Assembly (NCBI GenBank): GCA_902576125.1
Contig: CACGUF010000011.1
Coordinates: 1 to 40,944 of the forward strand
Direction of reading: 5' to 3'
DNA: 40,944 nucleotides
Origin: an uncultured Alphaproteobacteria bacterium
Lineage (GTDB): Bacteria; Pseudomonadota; Alphaproteobacteria; HIMB59; GCA-002718135
Every line of letters begins with the position of its first letter. Position 1 is the stretch's first letter. Under the pieces are notes generated by a model. It was not told the origin of the DNA, did no database searches, and saw only the letters and a program-made list of their open reading frames with translations. Shown here piece by piece: positions 1 to 8,386 of the stretch. Position numbers and translations under genes: made by a program.

Positions 1-1023
1 ACACATGGTCAATTTACTCATGAACCAATAATAGGTTTGATAAAACACTTTAGTAATTTACTGAAAAACTCTAACTCTGAAAATATTAATCAAGCATGGG
101 AAAAAATGTATGGATCAAGTGTATTTTGGAATCGAGAAGGAATAGGGATTGGTGTTATGGGGGGCATAAACTTAGCAATGTATGATTTACTTGGTAAGAG
201 AATGGAGATGCCAGTTTATAAACTTTTAGGAGGTATTCAAAAAGAAAAAATTAGAATTTATGCAAGTAATGGTTTGTTTGATAATTCTCAACAACTTTTA
301 GAAGATGCTGCTAAAGCATATTCACTTGGATTTAGAGTTTATAAAATGCGAGTTATAAGTCCTGATAGTATTTTTGATTTAGTAAAATCATTCAATAAAA
401 AATTCAAAAGCAAGATGCAACTTATTGTTGATGCAGTTCAAGGATCTGCTGCAAATCCTTGGGCTACAAAAGTATCAATTAATTTAGCAAAAAAATTAGA
501 AAAAGAAGAAATAGTTTTTCTTGAAGAGCCATGTAGAGTTGAAAATTTAAAAGGATATAAAGATATAAAAAAATTTACTTCACTTAATATTGCTGGAGCT
601 GAAAGCATTCCTACTGCAAGGGCATTCAAAAAATACCTAGAAGAAGATGTAATAGATATATTACAATTTGATATTGCAACTTCCGGATTTACTGAAGGAA
701 GAAGAATATGTGATTTAGCATATATTCATAATAAACCAGTTGCTATCCACTCGTGGGGAAGTGCAATAAGCATAATGGCAGGTATTCATTTTGGTTTAAC
801 TGTTCCTAATGTAGCTTTTACAGAATATTGTTTTATGGATCATCCTATCAATAAAGATTTGTTCGAAAATAAAAAAATAAAAATTACAAATGGATATACT
901 CCAAAACCTAATTGTTATGGATTAGGTGTTAATTTTAAAGATATGTTGTCAAAAAAATTTCCCTATAAGGAAAAATTAAATACTATGATTGCAACAGATA
1001 ATGATGAAATTAAGCTTAAATGA
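1..1023 (+). CDS. Enolase-superfamily (mandelate racemase/muconate lactonizing type) sugar-acid dehydratase, 5' truncated
   Basis: The reading frame is open to base 1, so the gene starts outside the window; the in-frame TTG at 37 is not the true start. The C-terminal barrel shows the mandelate racemase subgroup pattern in order: a KMR motif in the KxK position (bases about 343-351), Asp in VDAVQ, Glu in LEEP, Glu in AGAES and the general-base His in IHSWGS. These residues bind Mg2+ and abstract the proton alpha to a carboxylate. Members usually dehydrate aldonic or aldaric acids. The second Lys of KxK is Arg here, which occurs in some dehydratases and argues against a racemase. The stop overlaps the next start (ATGA, 1020-1023), so it is co-translated with an SDR enzyme. 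The exact sugar acid cannot be read from the sequence. Confidence 0.85.
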   Translation, partial: THGQFTHEPIIGLIKHFSNLLKNSNSENINQAWEKMYGSSVFWNREGIGIGVMGGINLAMYDLLGKRMEMPVYKLLGGIQKEKIRIYASNGLFDNSQQLLEDAAKAYSLGFRVYKMRVISPDSIFDLVKSFNKKFKSKMQLIVDAVQGSAANPWATKVSINLAKKLEKEEIVFLEEPCRVENLKGYKDIKKFTSLNIAGAESIPTARAFKKYLEEDVIDILQFDIATSGFTEGRRICDLAYIHNKPVAIHSWGSAISIMAGIHFGLTVPNVAFTEYCFMDHPINKDLFENKKIKITNGYTPKPNCYGLGVNFKDMLSKKFPYKEKLNTMIATDNDEIKLK

Positions 1024-1982
1024 GTGTTTTAGTAACAGGTGGATTAGGTTTTATTGGTGCAAAAGTAGTAATACAATTATTAAAAAGAGATATTCCTGTT
1101 ATTCTTGCTGATTTAGATATTGAAAAAAACAAAGTTAGACTTGAAGAGAACATAAGCAAAATTGGTAAAGATAAAAAATTAGTTAGTTATCAAAAATTAG
1201 ACATTACAGATTATCAAAATATTGAAACAATATTTAAGAAACATAAATTAGATTGTGTAATAAATCTAGCTTACGGTATTGGAACTATATGTGAAGAAAA
1301 TCCTTTACAAGCAAGCAAGATAAATATTGTTGGCACTACATCTATATTTGAGATGATTGTTAAATATAAAATTAGGAGACTAGTTTTTGCAAGTAGTGAA
1401 ACAGTCTATGGAGCACATCAAGAATTCTATGGGGATAGAGCAGTTTCAGAAAATGATTACTCTGGAATTAATAATCATTTTTATACTTATGGAGTCATGA
1501 AATTACTAAATGAGTTCATGGCTGAAAAATATATAAAAAAACATGGTTGCAGTATAGCTTACACTAGACCTTCAGTTGTCTTTGGATATGGAAGGCAAAA
1601 TACCGCTATTAATTGGGCAGAAGATTTTGCTGCTAAACCCGCATTAGGACAAGCTGCATATTTACCTTTTTCAAAAAATAATAAAGATAATTGGATTTAT
1701 GTAGATGATTGTGCAGAACAACTTGTGCGATTAGCATTAAAAGAGACATTAAGTTATTCCTGTTTTAATACTGGTGCAGAAACTTTAGATGGTCATAAAC
1801 TTGAAACAACAGTTAAAAAAATTATACCTAATGCAGAAATTTATTTTGATGAAAAGGTAAAATCAACACCTTTAATTGATGATCAAAATGATGAGAGAAT
1901 AAGAAAGGAAATAGATTTTAATCCAAGATCTTTTGAAGAGGGAGTTAAATGTCTCATACAAGATGTTCGTGATAATAATTAA
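1020..1982 (+). CDS. NAD(P)-dependent epimerase/dehydratase (extended SDR)
   Basis: This 320-residue protein starts with a Rossmann dinucleotide-binding loop, TGGLGFIG at residues 6-13, and carries the SDR catalytic set: Ser125/Ser126 in FASSETVYG and Tyr157-x3-Lys161 in YGVMK. Length and motif order match nucleotide-sugar epimerases and uronate or sugar dehydrogenases of the extended SDR class. Translation is coupled to the upstream enolase-superfamily gene by a 4-base overlap, and the next gene begins 3 bases after the stop. This points to a sugar-acid pathway role (for example an aldose/uronate dehydrogenase) rather than cell-wall sugar synthesis, but the substrate is an inference. Confidence 0.85.
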   Translation: MSVLVTGGLGFIGAKVVIQLLKRDIPVILADLDIEKNKVRLEENISKIGKDKKLVSYQKLDITDYQNIETIFKKHKLDCVINLAYGIGTICEENPLQASKINIVGTTSIFEMIVKYKIRRLVFASSETVYGAHQEFYGDRAVSENDYSGINNHFYTYGVMKLLNEFMAEKYIKKHGCSIAYTRPSVVFGYGRQNTAINWAEDFAAKPALGQAAYLPFSKNNKDNWIYVDDCAEQLVRLALKETLSYSCFNTGAETLDGHKLETTVKKIIPNAEIYFDEKVKSTPLIDDQNDERIRKEIDFNPRSFEEGVKCLIQDVRDNN

Positions 1983-1985
1983 AAT

Positions 1986-3014
1986 ATGAGTTATCTTACT
2001 ACAGTTACTGGAAGTTATCCTAGAAAAGAAGTTCAAAAAGATACACTTAGAAAAACAAGTGTTTCAGAAGAAGAGTCTTTTGAAATGATAAAGTGGGCTG
2101 TTAAAGAACAGTCAGATTTAGGATTAGATATTATAACAGACGGTGAAGGATATCGCGAAAATATGTATTGGTTTTACCAATTAAGATTAGACGGCGTAGA
2201 TTCAGTAAATAAAATAAGAAAGGATTTTACACTAGGTGGTTCAACTGAAGGTGTTGATTTAAGCAAAACTCATGGAACAAAAGGTTTTGGAATTGAATGT
2301 GCTGTAATAAAGGATGAAATAAAGAATTTAAAAACAGGACTAGCAAAAAAATGGCGAATAGCTAGAGATAATACTCCATCAAATATTAGAGTTAAGCAAA
2401 CCATAACAGGCCCACATATGTTAGCCAGATTTAGTGTCAATGAGAGAACTGATCTTTATCCAGATGATATTGCACTGACAAGAGCTTATGCCTCTGTTTT
2501 AACTCAAGAGTTAGAAGAAATTGTAAAGGAAGGTTGTGATTATGTACAATTTGATGAACCTGTTTGGACAGAAAATGTTAATGAAACATTTTGGGCAGCT
2601 GAAATACTAAATGAAATAATAGCAAAATTTCCTAATGTAGATTTTAATCTTCATGTTTGTGGTGGTAATGCTCATCGAAAAAGAGGTTTTTTTGGAAAAT
2701 ATACAGATATGATTGAAGCATTTAAAATTCTTAAAGTTAATGAAATTCATTTAGAGCACTGTAGTCTGCATTATAAAATGTTAGATGTATTTAAAAACTG
2801 GCAGTTTGATGGAAGAATATCATTGGGCGTTATTGATCAACGCATTGATAATACTGAAACAGAGGAAGATATTATTAATGCCATTAAACCAGCTTTAGAA
2901 TATTTTCCTAAAGAAAAAATCTTACTTACAAGTGAATGTGGTTTTGGTCATGTGCCGATAAATATTGTGCGAAATAAAATCAAGATTCTCGTTTCAACTG
3001 CAAAAAAGTTATAA
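1986..3014 (+). CDS. Core-MetE-like (cobalamin-independent methionine synthase C-terminal domain) zinc methyltransferase
   Basis: The 342-residue protein corresponds to only the C-terminal catalytic barrel of MetE, which is about 750 residues when complete. The zinc ligand pattern is visible: His223 and Cys225 in LHVCGG, a Glu near residue 257 in HLEHC, and Cys318 in SECGFG. The N-terminus VTGSYPR matches the family. Such core proteins use a thiol or other acceptor activated by zinc, and several have roles other than methionine synthesis. It sits 3 bases after an SDR gene and in line with a sugar-acid dehydratase, so a role in demethylating or modifying a sugar-derived substrate is possible. 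True methionine synthase activity (Mes type) is the alternative. Family is certain, substrate is not. Confidence 0.85.
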   Translation: MSYLTTVTGSYPRKEVQKDTLRKTSVSEEESFEMIKWAVKEQSDLGLDIITDGEGYRENMYWFYQLRLDGVDSVNKIRKDFTLGGSTEGVDLSKTHGTKGFGIECAVIKDEIKNLKTGLAKKWRIARDNTPSNIRVKQTITGPHMLARFSVNERTDLYPDDIALTRAYASVLTQELEEIVKEGCDYVQFDEPVWTENVNETFWAAEILNEIIAKFPNVDFNLHVCGGNAHRKRGFFGKYTDMIEAFKILKVNEIHLEHCSLHYKMLDVFKNWQFDGRISLGVIDQRIDNTETEEDIINAIKPALEYFPKEKILLTSECGFGHVPINIVRNKIKILVSTAKKL

Positions 3015-3016
3015 TT

Positions 3017-3421
3017 ATGCGAGTAAGTGTCAGCTTTATATTTGTTTTATTTTTGTTAATTTCAAATTATTGTTTTTCTCAACAGATAAAAAATTTTCAC
3101 TGCGATATAAATTTAAGTACTAGTATAAAAAATATATCACCTCTTGAAATGTCTGCACCCCCAGTAATAAAAATAATTTATAATTCAAAAACAAATAATT
3201 TGATTGATTATATTTGGAATGAAAAAAGTGTTATTAAAGATTTTGAATTGATTTCAAATAATTTTAGTTCTGAATTTATTGAAATAGGACGCAAAGGATA
3301 CAAAAAAACCTTATCAGATAAAGATATTAGAAATGGTTTATACTTTAAGCTAAATTTAAAAAACTTCAAAGCTAATTTAAAAAAACAATTTATGAGACCT
3401 GTAAATTATACATGTCTATAA
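3017..3421 (+). CDS. Hypothetical secreted protein, 134 aa
   Basis: I do not recognise this protein. It opens with a typical Sec signal peptide: a positive start, a hydrophobic run of about 14 residues, then a likely cleavage after CFS (about residue 21). The mature part is about 112 residues, Lys/Asn-rich and predicted periplasmic. It has two Cys residues, near the mature N-terminus (FHCDIN) and near the C-terminus (YTCL), which could form one disulfide. It begins 2 bases after the MetE-like gene and ends 7 bases short of a convergent gene, so it is probably the last gene of the 1-3421 transcript. Function unknown. Confidence 0.6.
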   Translation: MRVSVSFIFVLFLLISNYCFSQQIKNFHCDINLSTSIKNISPLEMSAPPVIKIIYNSKTNNLIDYIWNEKSVIKDFELISNNFSSEFIEIGRKGYKKTLSDKDIRNGLYFKLNLKNFKANLKKQFMRPVNYTCL

Positions 3422-3428
3422 ATTTCCT

Positions 3429-3884
3429 TTAAATTTTTTTAATCTTTTTTGAATTTTTTATTTCATCTTTAAAAACTGATTTAAAGAAAGATTTAAATTC
3501 ATTTGGTGTTTCAACAAAAACTTCGCATTGCTCACCATCAAAGAATGGTTCTAAAGCAGTTACATTAAAAGCCCAAACATTTAAATTTTCTCTAAAAATA
3601 TTAAATCCATAGTTAATCATACTATTATTATCCAAACCTATTATGTAAATTATTTCTTTTGTTGTGTTATATTGTAAAATATTATCAGTGAGAACATCTA
3701 CTGTGTCGGAATTCTTAATTAATACTTGAACTGATTCCTCATTAATAAATTTGAAACCATACATAGATTTAAAAGTTTCATTTCCTTCCTTACAAATAAT
3801 AGCCTTATTTGCTAAATTTGAAATTTCATTTGAAAACAATGTACTTGGAAAAAATAAAAGTATCACTAATAAGAAACTTTTCAT
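3429..3884 (-). CDS. Hypothetical secreted protein, 151 aa
   Basis: Not recognised. The N-terminus is a clear signal peptide (MKSFLLVILLFFPSTLFS, cleavage likely before NEIS). The mature domain of about 130 residues has two cysteines (IICKEG and EQCEVF) that could pair in the periplasm, and a basic C-terminal tail (KNSKKIKKI). It is convergent with the neighbouring small secreted protein and lies 43 bases beyond the 3' end of the rhamnonate dehydratase gene on the same strand, so it may share that transcript. Its layout (signal peptide, two Cys, small beta-rich domain) is typical of short periplasmic proteins in streamlined marine bacteria. No function can be assigned. Confidence 0.6.
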   Translation of the reverse strand: MKSFLLVILLFFPSTLFSNEISNLANKAIICKEGNETFKSMYGFKFINEESVQVLIKNSDTVDVLTDNILQYNTTKEIIYIIGLDNNSMINYGFNIFRENLNVWAFNVTALEPFFDGEQCEVFVETPNEFKSFFKSVFKDEIKNSKKIKKI

Positions 3885-3927
3885 CGATTATTACTAAAAC
3901 TAAAATATAGAGAATTATATAAAAAAA

Positions 3928-5106
3928 TTAAATTTCTTCTAATTCAACTTCCTTATTAAGTTCAGCTCCAAAGCCAGGTAAATCGGTTAAAGTAACTTCT
4001 CCTTTTATAGGCACAGGTTCGTTTGTAAACATCTTGCCAAATATAGGAACAACCTCAGTTGCCTTTGGATGTAAATTAATAAATTCATTAAAAGGAGTTA
4101 ATGTTGATGCAATACCAAAATTATATGCATAGACGCCGCTACAATGAGGTATGACAGTTATGTCATAAGCAGAAGCCATAGCTGCAATTCTTAGAGTTTC
4201 GGTCATGCCACAAAGGGTTAAATCTGGCTGAAGTATATCTACTGATCTATCTCTAATTAAATTTCTAAAACCATATCTTGAATTTGTATGTTCACCTGTT
4301 GTCCATTTCTGCCAAGGACAAGCATCTTTAATATGTTTATGGCTTTCAAGATCATGTGGTGGAAGAGCTTCTTCAATCCAATATAAATTTGCTTCTTTGA
4401 CAGCATTCGCCAAATCAATTGCATAGGGCACGTCTAAAGACATGTAACAATCAATCATCAACCTATAATCTGATCCTACTTGCTTTCTTGTCTCCATTAT
4501 ATACTCTTGATTTTTTTTAAGACCTACAATTCCATCTCCAGGACCATAAGGTAGGGGTATTTTAGATCCTACATGACCCCAATCTTGTGCTAATTTAGCC
4601 TCTGGTCCAGTCACATAAGTCTGAAGTTTCTCTCTAACTTTTCCCCCTATCATCATATACACAGGCTCTTGTCTTACTTTACCAATTAAATCCCAAAGAG
4701 CTAAATCAATACCTGCTATTGTATTAATCACGACACCATTTTGACCTGAATAAGGAATAGACGCTCTATACATTTGGTCATATAGCTTGCTTAAGTTTCT
4801 AGCGTCAGCTCCTATTAAAAAACGATTTAAATGATTCTTTATAATCCAACTAGAGATGTAACCACCATAAGCTGTTGCATATCCTTGATGACCACTTTCT
4901 GTTGTTACTTCAATAAATATTCCTTTTAAAACATCCATTCCCCATGCTGATCTTGAATGCTGAAAATCATTATAAACTGACATTGGATTAGCAATGATTG
5001 TATCGTTAATCCAATGACCTGCTGCGTGATCAGTATAATCTGCTCCCGCACTCTGGGTTTTGACAATAGAAACTTTTATTTCTGCAATAATATATCTTTT
5101 ATCCAT
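3928..5106 (-). CDS. rhmD: L-rhamnonate dehydratase (enolase superfamily)
   Basis: The protein converts L-rhamnonate to 2-keto-3-deoxy-L-rhamnonate in the non-phosphorylative rhamnose pathway. The 392-residue sequence resembles E. coli RhmD along its length, as recalled: the N-terminal Y-x-DHAAGHWI and PMSVY region, DLALWDL, and the close-spaced active-site set His31, Asp219, Glu245, Glu272-His273, Asp295 and His321. These correspond to RhmD His33, Asp226, Glu252, Glu280-His281, Asp302 and His329 with a constant small offset. The gene is divergent from the sugar-binding protein gene (127-base gap), which is where a shared promoter region should lie. A related deoxy-sugar acid such as lyxonate or fuconate is a possible alternative substrate. 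Confidence 0.85.
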   Translation of the reverse strand: MDKRYIIAEIKVSIVKTQSAGADYTDHAAGHWINDTIIANPMSVYNDFQHSRSAWGMDVLKGIFIEVTTESGHQGYATAYGGYISSWIIKNHLNRFLIGADARNLSKLYDQMYRASIPYSGQNGVVINTIAGIDLALWDLIGKVRQEPVYMMIGGKVREKLQTYVTGPEAKLAQDWGHVGSKIPLPYGPGDGIVGLKKNQEYIMETRKQVGSDYRLMIDCYMSLDVPYAIDLANAVKEANLYWIEEALPPHDLESHKHIKDACPWQKWTTGEHTNSRYGFRNLIRDRSVDILQPDLTLCGMTETLRIAAMASAYDITVIPHCSGVYAYNFGIASTLTPFNEFINLHPKATEVVPIFGKMFTNEPVPIKGEVTLTDLPGFGAELNKEVELEEI

Positions 5107-5233
5107 AAATTTAGTAAATTAATTATAAATAAACTACAATATTCAAATGTAAAACTTATTTTTATATATAAAGCTTTATTTATTAATCATTTCTGTTAAT
5201 TTCTCCTTATAAAATACTAAAACAGGAGGAAAA

Positions 5234-6529
5234 ATGTTTAAACATTTTATTAAAGTGTTTTTTTCAGCATTGGTAATAACATTTGGTTTTGCAAATTTTA
5301 CTAAAGCAGAAACAGTAATACAAGTTGTAGACTGGCAATCTGGTGTTGGTGGTATAACAAATTCTTACGCTGACTTTATCAAAGAATTTGAAGCAGCTAA
5401 TCCAGGTGTTAAAGTAGAATACACTCAATATACTGTGACGACTTATAATGAATATTTAAAACCTGCACTATCATCAGGACAGGGTCCAGATGTATTTGCA
5501 GTATATCCAGGTCCAGATGTTGATGAGGTTGTTAATGCTGGTCACTTAGTTAATATAACTGCTGAAGCAGATGATGAATGGAAAAGTTGGTTAGGTAGCA
5601 ATATTAATATTCCAGAGTTAAGCAGAAATGGAAACTTATATTTAGCACCTCAGGATGCATTCACTGAAGAAATTTGGGTTTACAATGACATGATTGAAGA
5701 TCTAGGTTTTGAATTACCTGCTTTTGGAGATTCATATACTGTTGATGAATGGGTAGCTATAGGTAAAGCTGCTAAAGCTAAAGGTCTTGATGGATTAATG
5801 TTTGGTCCTGTTGAATCTTGGTGTGTTTTAGATGGTTTCGCAAATTTTGTTAATCAACAAAATGATGCTTACCCGACAGATGTTTTAGGTCAAGCTTATG
5901 ATGGTGAAATTTCTTGGGATCAGCCAATGTTTAGGGATGCACTTAATGCATATAAAACTATGCACGACAATGGTGTGTGGAGAGCTGATTCTCTAAGTAT
6001 GGACTATCAAGTTCAAGCTTGGGGTAAGTGGATCGATAGAGAAGGTGTTGGTATTTATTGTAATGGAGATTGGTTTATTTCTTCTGCTCCAGCAGAATAT
6101 AACACTGCTGATAGCCTTGGTATAACAATGATGTCATACCCGAAAATATCCAGCGATTCTCCTATGACTTATAATAAAGCTACAGGAACTAACCTAGGCA
6201 TAAATGCTAACTCTCCTAATAAAGATTTAGCAATGGAATTTGTAAAATTAACCAATAGCCCAAGTGCCTCAATGACATTTGCTGGCTATGGTCAAATTCC
6301 TGCAAACCTTGCTGCGGTAGACATGGCTGCACTTGCTGCATCACCTAACCTATTGTTTAATGATGGGATCAAAATGTTAGCAACAGAAGGTAGAAATACA
6401 AATATTTACTACTCTCAAGCTGAGCCAATGAAGCATCTTTATGATGGAATCATGGAAATGTTCTTAGGTGTAACAACAGTGGATGAAGTCATTGAAAAAA
6501 TGAATAAAGAAACTGGATACAGCGGTTAA
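5234..6529 (+). CDS. Sugar ABC transporter substrate-binding protein (family 1)
   Basis: A 431-residue periplasmic binding protein with a Sec signal peptide (hydrophobic residues 9-22, cleavage near TKA-ETV at about residue 25). The mature start VIQVVDWQSG, the segment FIKEFEAANPGVKVEYTQY and the QGPDVFAVYPG motif are typical of MalE/UgpB-like solute-binding proteins. A very good Shine-Dalgarno, AGGAGG at about 5224-5229, precedes the ATG, as expected for an abundant binding protein. A strong terminator follows, and two sugar-type permease genes lie just beyond it. The neighbouring rhamnonate dehydratase and lactonase suggest a deoxy sugar or sugar acid ligand; the ligand itself is an inference. 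Confidence 0.9.
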   Translation: MFKHFIKVFFSALVITFGFANFTKAETVIQVVDWQSGVGGITNSYADFIKEFEAANPGVKVEYTQYTVTTYNEYLKPALSSGQGPDVFAVYPGPDVDEVVNAGHLVNITAEADDEWKSWLGSNINIPELSRNGNLYLAPQDAFTEEIWVYNDMIEDLGFELPAFGDSYTVDEWVAIGKAAKAKGLDGLMFGPVESWCVLDGFANFVNQQNDAYPTDVLGQAYDGEISWDQPMFRDALNAYKTMHDNGVWRADSLSMDYQVQAWGKWIDREGVGIYCNGDWFISSAPAEYNTADSLGITMMSYPKISSDSPMTYNKATGTNLGINANSPNKDLAMEFVKLTNSPSASMTFAGYGQIPANLAAVDMAALAASPNLLFNDGIKMLATEGRNTNIYYSQAEPMKHLYDGIMEMFLGVTTVDEVIEKMNKETGYSG

Positions 6530-6543
6530 TTTTCTATAATCAG

Positions 6544-6578
6544 TAGGGGTTTATATTTTATAAACCCCTATTTTTTTT
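6544..6578 (+). terminator. Intrinsic terminator/attenuator between binding protein and permease genes
   Basis: A perfect 12-base stem (TAGGGGTTTATA at 6544-6555 with its complement at 6559-6570) closes a 3-base loop and is followed by eight T residues (6571-6578). It lies 14 bases after the binding-protein stop and 8 bases before the permease ATG. It should end most transcripts after the binding protein and let a minority read into the permeases. Confidence 0.9.
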
Positions 6579-6586
6579 GACCGATA

Positions 6587-7462
6587 ATGATTTACAAAAC
6601 ATTTCAAATTAAAACCTTATTATATTTACTTCCAGCATTATTTATTTTTTTAGTTTTTAATGTATTACCTGGACTTACTTCTTTAGCACTAAGTTTTTTT
6701 GATTTTACCGGTTTTGAAACTAATCTATTTAAAAAATTTGTTGGCTTTGATAATTTTGTAAAAATATATGAAGATAAATATTTTTGGATAGCTTTAAAAA
6801 ATACATTTTTATTAGTTTTTGGTGCAGTATTTATTCAAACTGGAATAGCTTTAATTCTTTCTATATTTATTTTTTTTGGAAATTTTAGATTTTCTGTTTT
6901 AATTAGATCAATTATATTTTTTCCTTGTGTTTTAGCACCAGTTTCAGTTGGCTTAGTTTGGAAAAAAATACTTGAACAAGACGGCGTACTCAATGCAATT
7001 TTAGGTTTAGATTTTTCATGGTTATCATCAGTAAGTTTAGTAATGTGGCTCATAATAATGGTAAATACATGGCAATGGATTGGTTATAGTCTAGTCATTT
7101 ATTATGCTGGACTTCAAAGTTTAAATATTGAATTATTAGAAGCATCTGACATAGATGGTGCCAACTGGAGTCAAAAAATTTTTTCAATCGTTATTCCTCT
7201 ATTATGGCCAACAACAATTTTAAATATGATTTTAAATTTGATTGGAGCCTTTCGAGCATTTGATATTGTCTATGTTTTAACAAGGGGAGGGCCGGCTCAT
7301 TATTCTGAAGTATTGGCTTCTTATTTATATTATTACTCTTTTGCTGCAGGCGGTCCAAATAAAATGGGTGTTGGTGCGTCTGTTGCATTTGTAATTTTTG
7401 CTTGTATTTTAACTATAGCGTTAGCTAGAATAATTGTATCTAAAAGAATTGAGAGAAATTAA
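6587..7462 (+). CDS. Sugar ABC transporter permease (MalF/UgpA type)
   Basis: A 291-residue inner-membrane protein with about six hydrophobic helices. The cytoplasmic EAA loop that contacts the ATPase is visible as EASDIDGANWSQKIFSIVIP near residues 185-204, followed by a conserved RAFDIVYVLTRGGP segment characteristic of the MalF/UgpA/LacF class. The ATG lies 8 bases after the T-run of the terminator and has no recognisable Shine-Dalgarno, so expression should be much lower than that of the binding protein. The second permease starts 2 bases after the stop. No ATPase gene accompanies the pair. Confidence 0.9.
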   Translation: MIYKTFQIKTLLYLLPALFIFLVFNVLPGLTSLALSFFDFTGFETNLFKKFVGFDNFVKIYEDKYFWIALKNTFLLVFGAVFIQTGIALILSIFIFFGNFRFSVLIRSIIFFPCVLAPVSVGLVWKKILEQDGVLNAILGLDFSWLSSVSLVMWLIIMVNTWQWIGYSLVIYYAGLQSLNIELLEASDIDGANWSQKIFSIVIPLLWPTTILNMILNLIGAFRAFDIVYVLTRGGPAHYSEVLASYLYYYSFAAGGPNKMGVGASVAFVIFACILTIALARIIVSKRIERN

Positions 7463-7464
7463 CA

Positions 7465-8352
7465 ATGAAAGACTCATTGCAAAATAACTACGGAGCAACT
7501 TTTAAAAGAAGTCCTGTCTTTTATATTTTAACCAGAATTGTCATTTTATTTTTTATGATAATTATAATTTTTCCATTGCTTTATACTTTATCACTATCTG
7601 TTCGTTCACCTGACACAGTTTATAGCGCAAGATATTTTTTAATACCCTATGAGTTTTCTCTACAAAATTATTATGATGCTTTTTTTTATGCTGAAGAAAG
7701 ATTAAAAGTTTCTTTTCCAAGAATGTTTTTGAATAGTATAATAGTAACTACATCCTCTGTCTTCTTAATCATCTCACTATCTATATTTGCTGCTTTTAGT
7801 TTTAGTCATTTGCGCTTTCCCATGAAAGAAAGTTTATATAATGTTATGATAGCAAGTGTAGCAATGCCAGCTCAAGTTTTGTTAATCCCATTGTTTTACT
7901 TACTAATTTATTTTGGAATTATTAATACATACACAGCTGTTATACTTGCATATGCTGGTTTTCTGATACCAATTGGTATTTTAATTTTAAGAATGTTTTT
8001 TGAACAGATACCAGGAGAATTGACAGAAGCAGGTATTGTTGATGGTGCAAGTGATTTTCAACTTTTAATGAGAATACTTCTGCCTTTAGCTAAACCAGCC
8101 ATTGCCACTTGCGTAATTCTTTTGTTTCTTGATACATGGAATGAATTTATTTATGCAATGATTTTCATGCAAGATCCCACTATTCATACAGTGCCAGTAG
8201 GATTAGCTAAAATTGGAACGAGTAGGTATCATATTAATATTGGGACATATAGTGCTTCAGTTATGATAACCATAATTCCAGTAATGTTAATTTTTGCAAT
8301 TTTTCAAAGATGGTTTATTGCAGGTATGACAATGGGTGCATTAAAACATTAA
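7465..8352 (+). CDS. Sugar ABC transporter permease (MalG/UgpE type)
   Basis: A 295-residue partner permease with about six membrane segments. The EAA loop reads EAGIVDGASDFQLLMRILLP near residues 190-209, followed by DTWNEFIYA, the MalG-class signature. It ends RWFIAGMTMGALK, the usual C-terminus of this family. It follows the first permease by 2 bases, so the two are co-translated and should form the heterodimeric channel for the binding protein encoded upstream. It is convergent with the lactonase gene. The ATP-hydrolysing subunit must be encoded elsewhere, or a shared MsmK/UgpC-like ATPase is used. Confidence 0.9.
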   Translation: MKDSLQNNYGATFKRSPVFYILTRIVILFFMIIIIFPLLYTLSLSVRSPDTVYSARYFLIPYEFSLQNYYDAFFYAEERLKVSFPRMFLNSIIVTTSSVFLIISLSIFAAFSFSHLRFPMKESLYNVMIASVAMPAQVLLIPLFYLLIYFGIINTYTAVILAYAGFLIPIGILILRMFFEQIPGELTEAGIVDGASDFQLLMRILLPLAKPAIATCVILLFLDTWNEFIYAMIFMQDPTIHTVPVGLAKIGTSRYHINIGTYSASVMITIIPVMLIFAIFQRWFIAGMTMGALKH

Positions 8353-8386
8353 AATTTTTTCAACTACAAATTCAAAAGAGGTTTTA

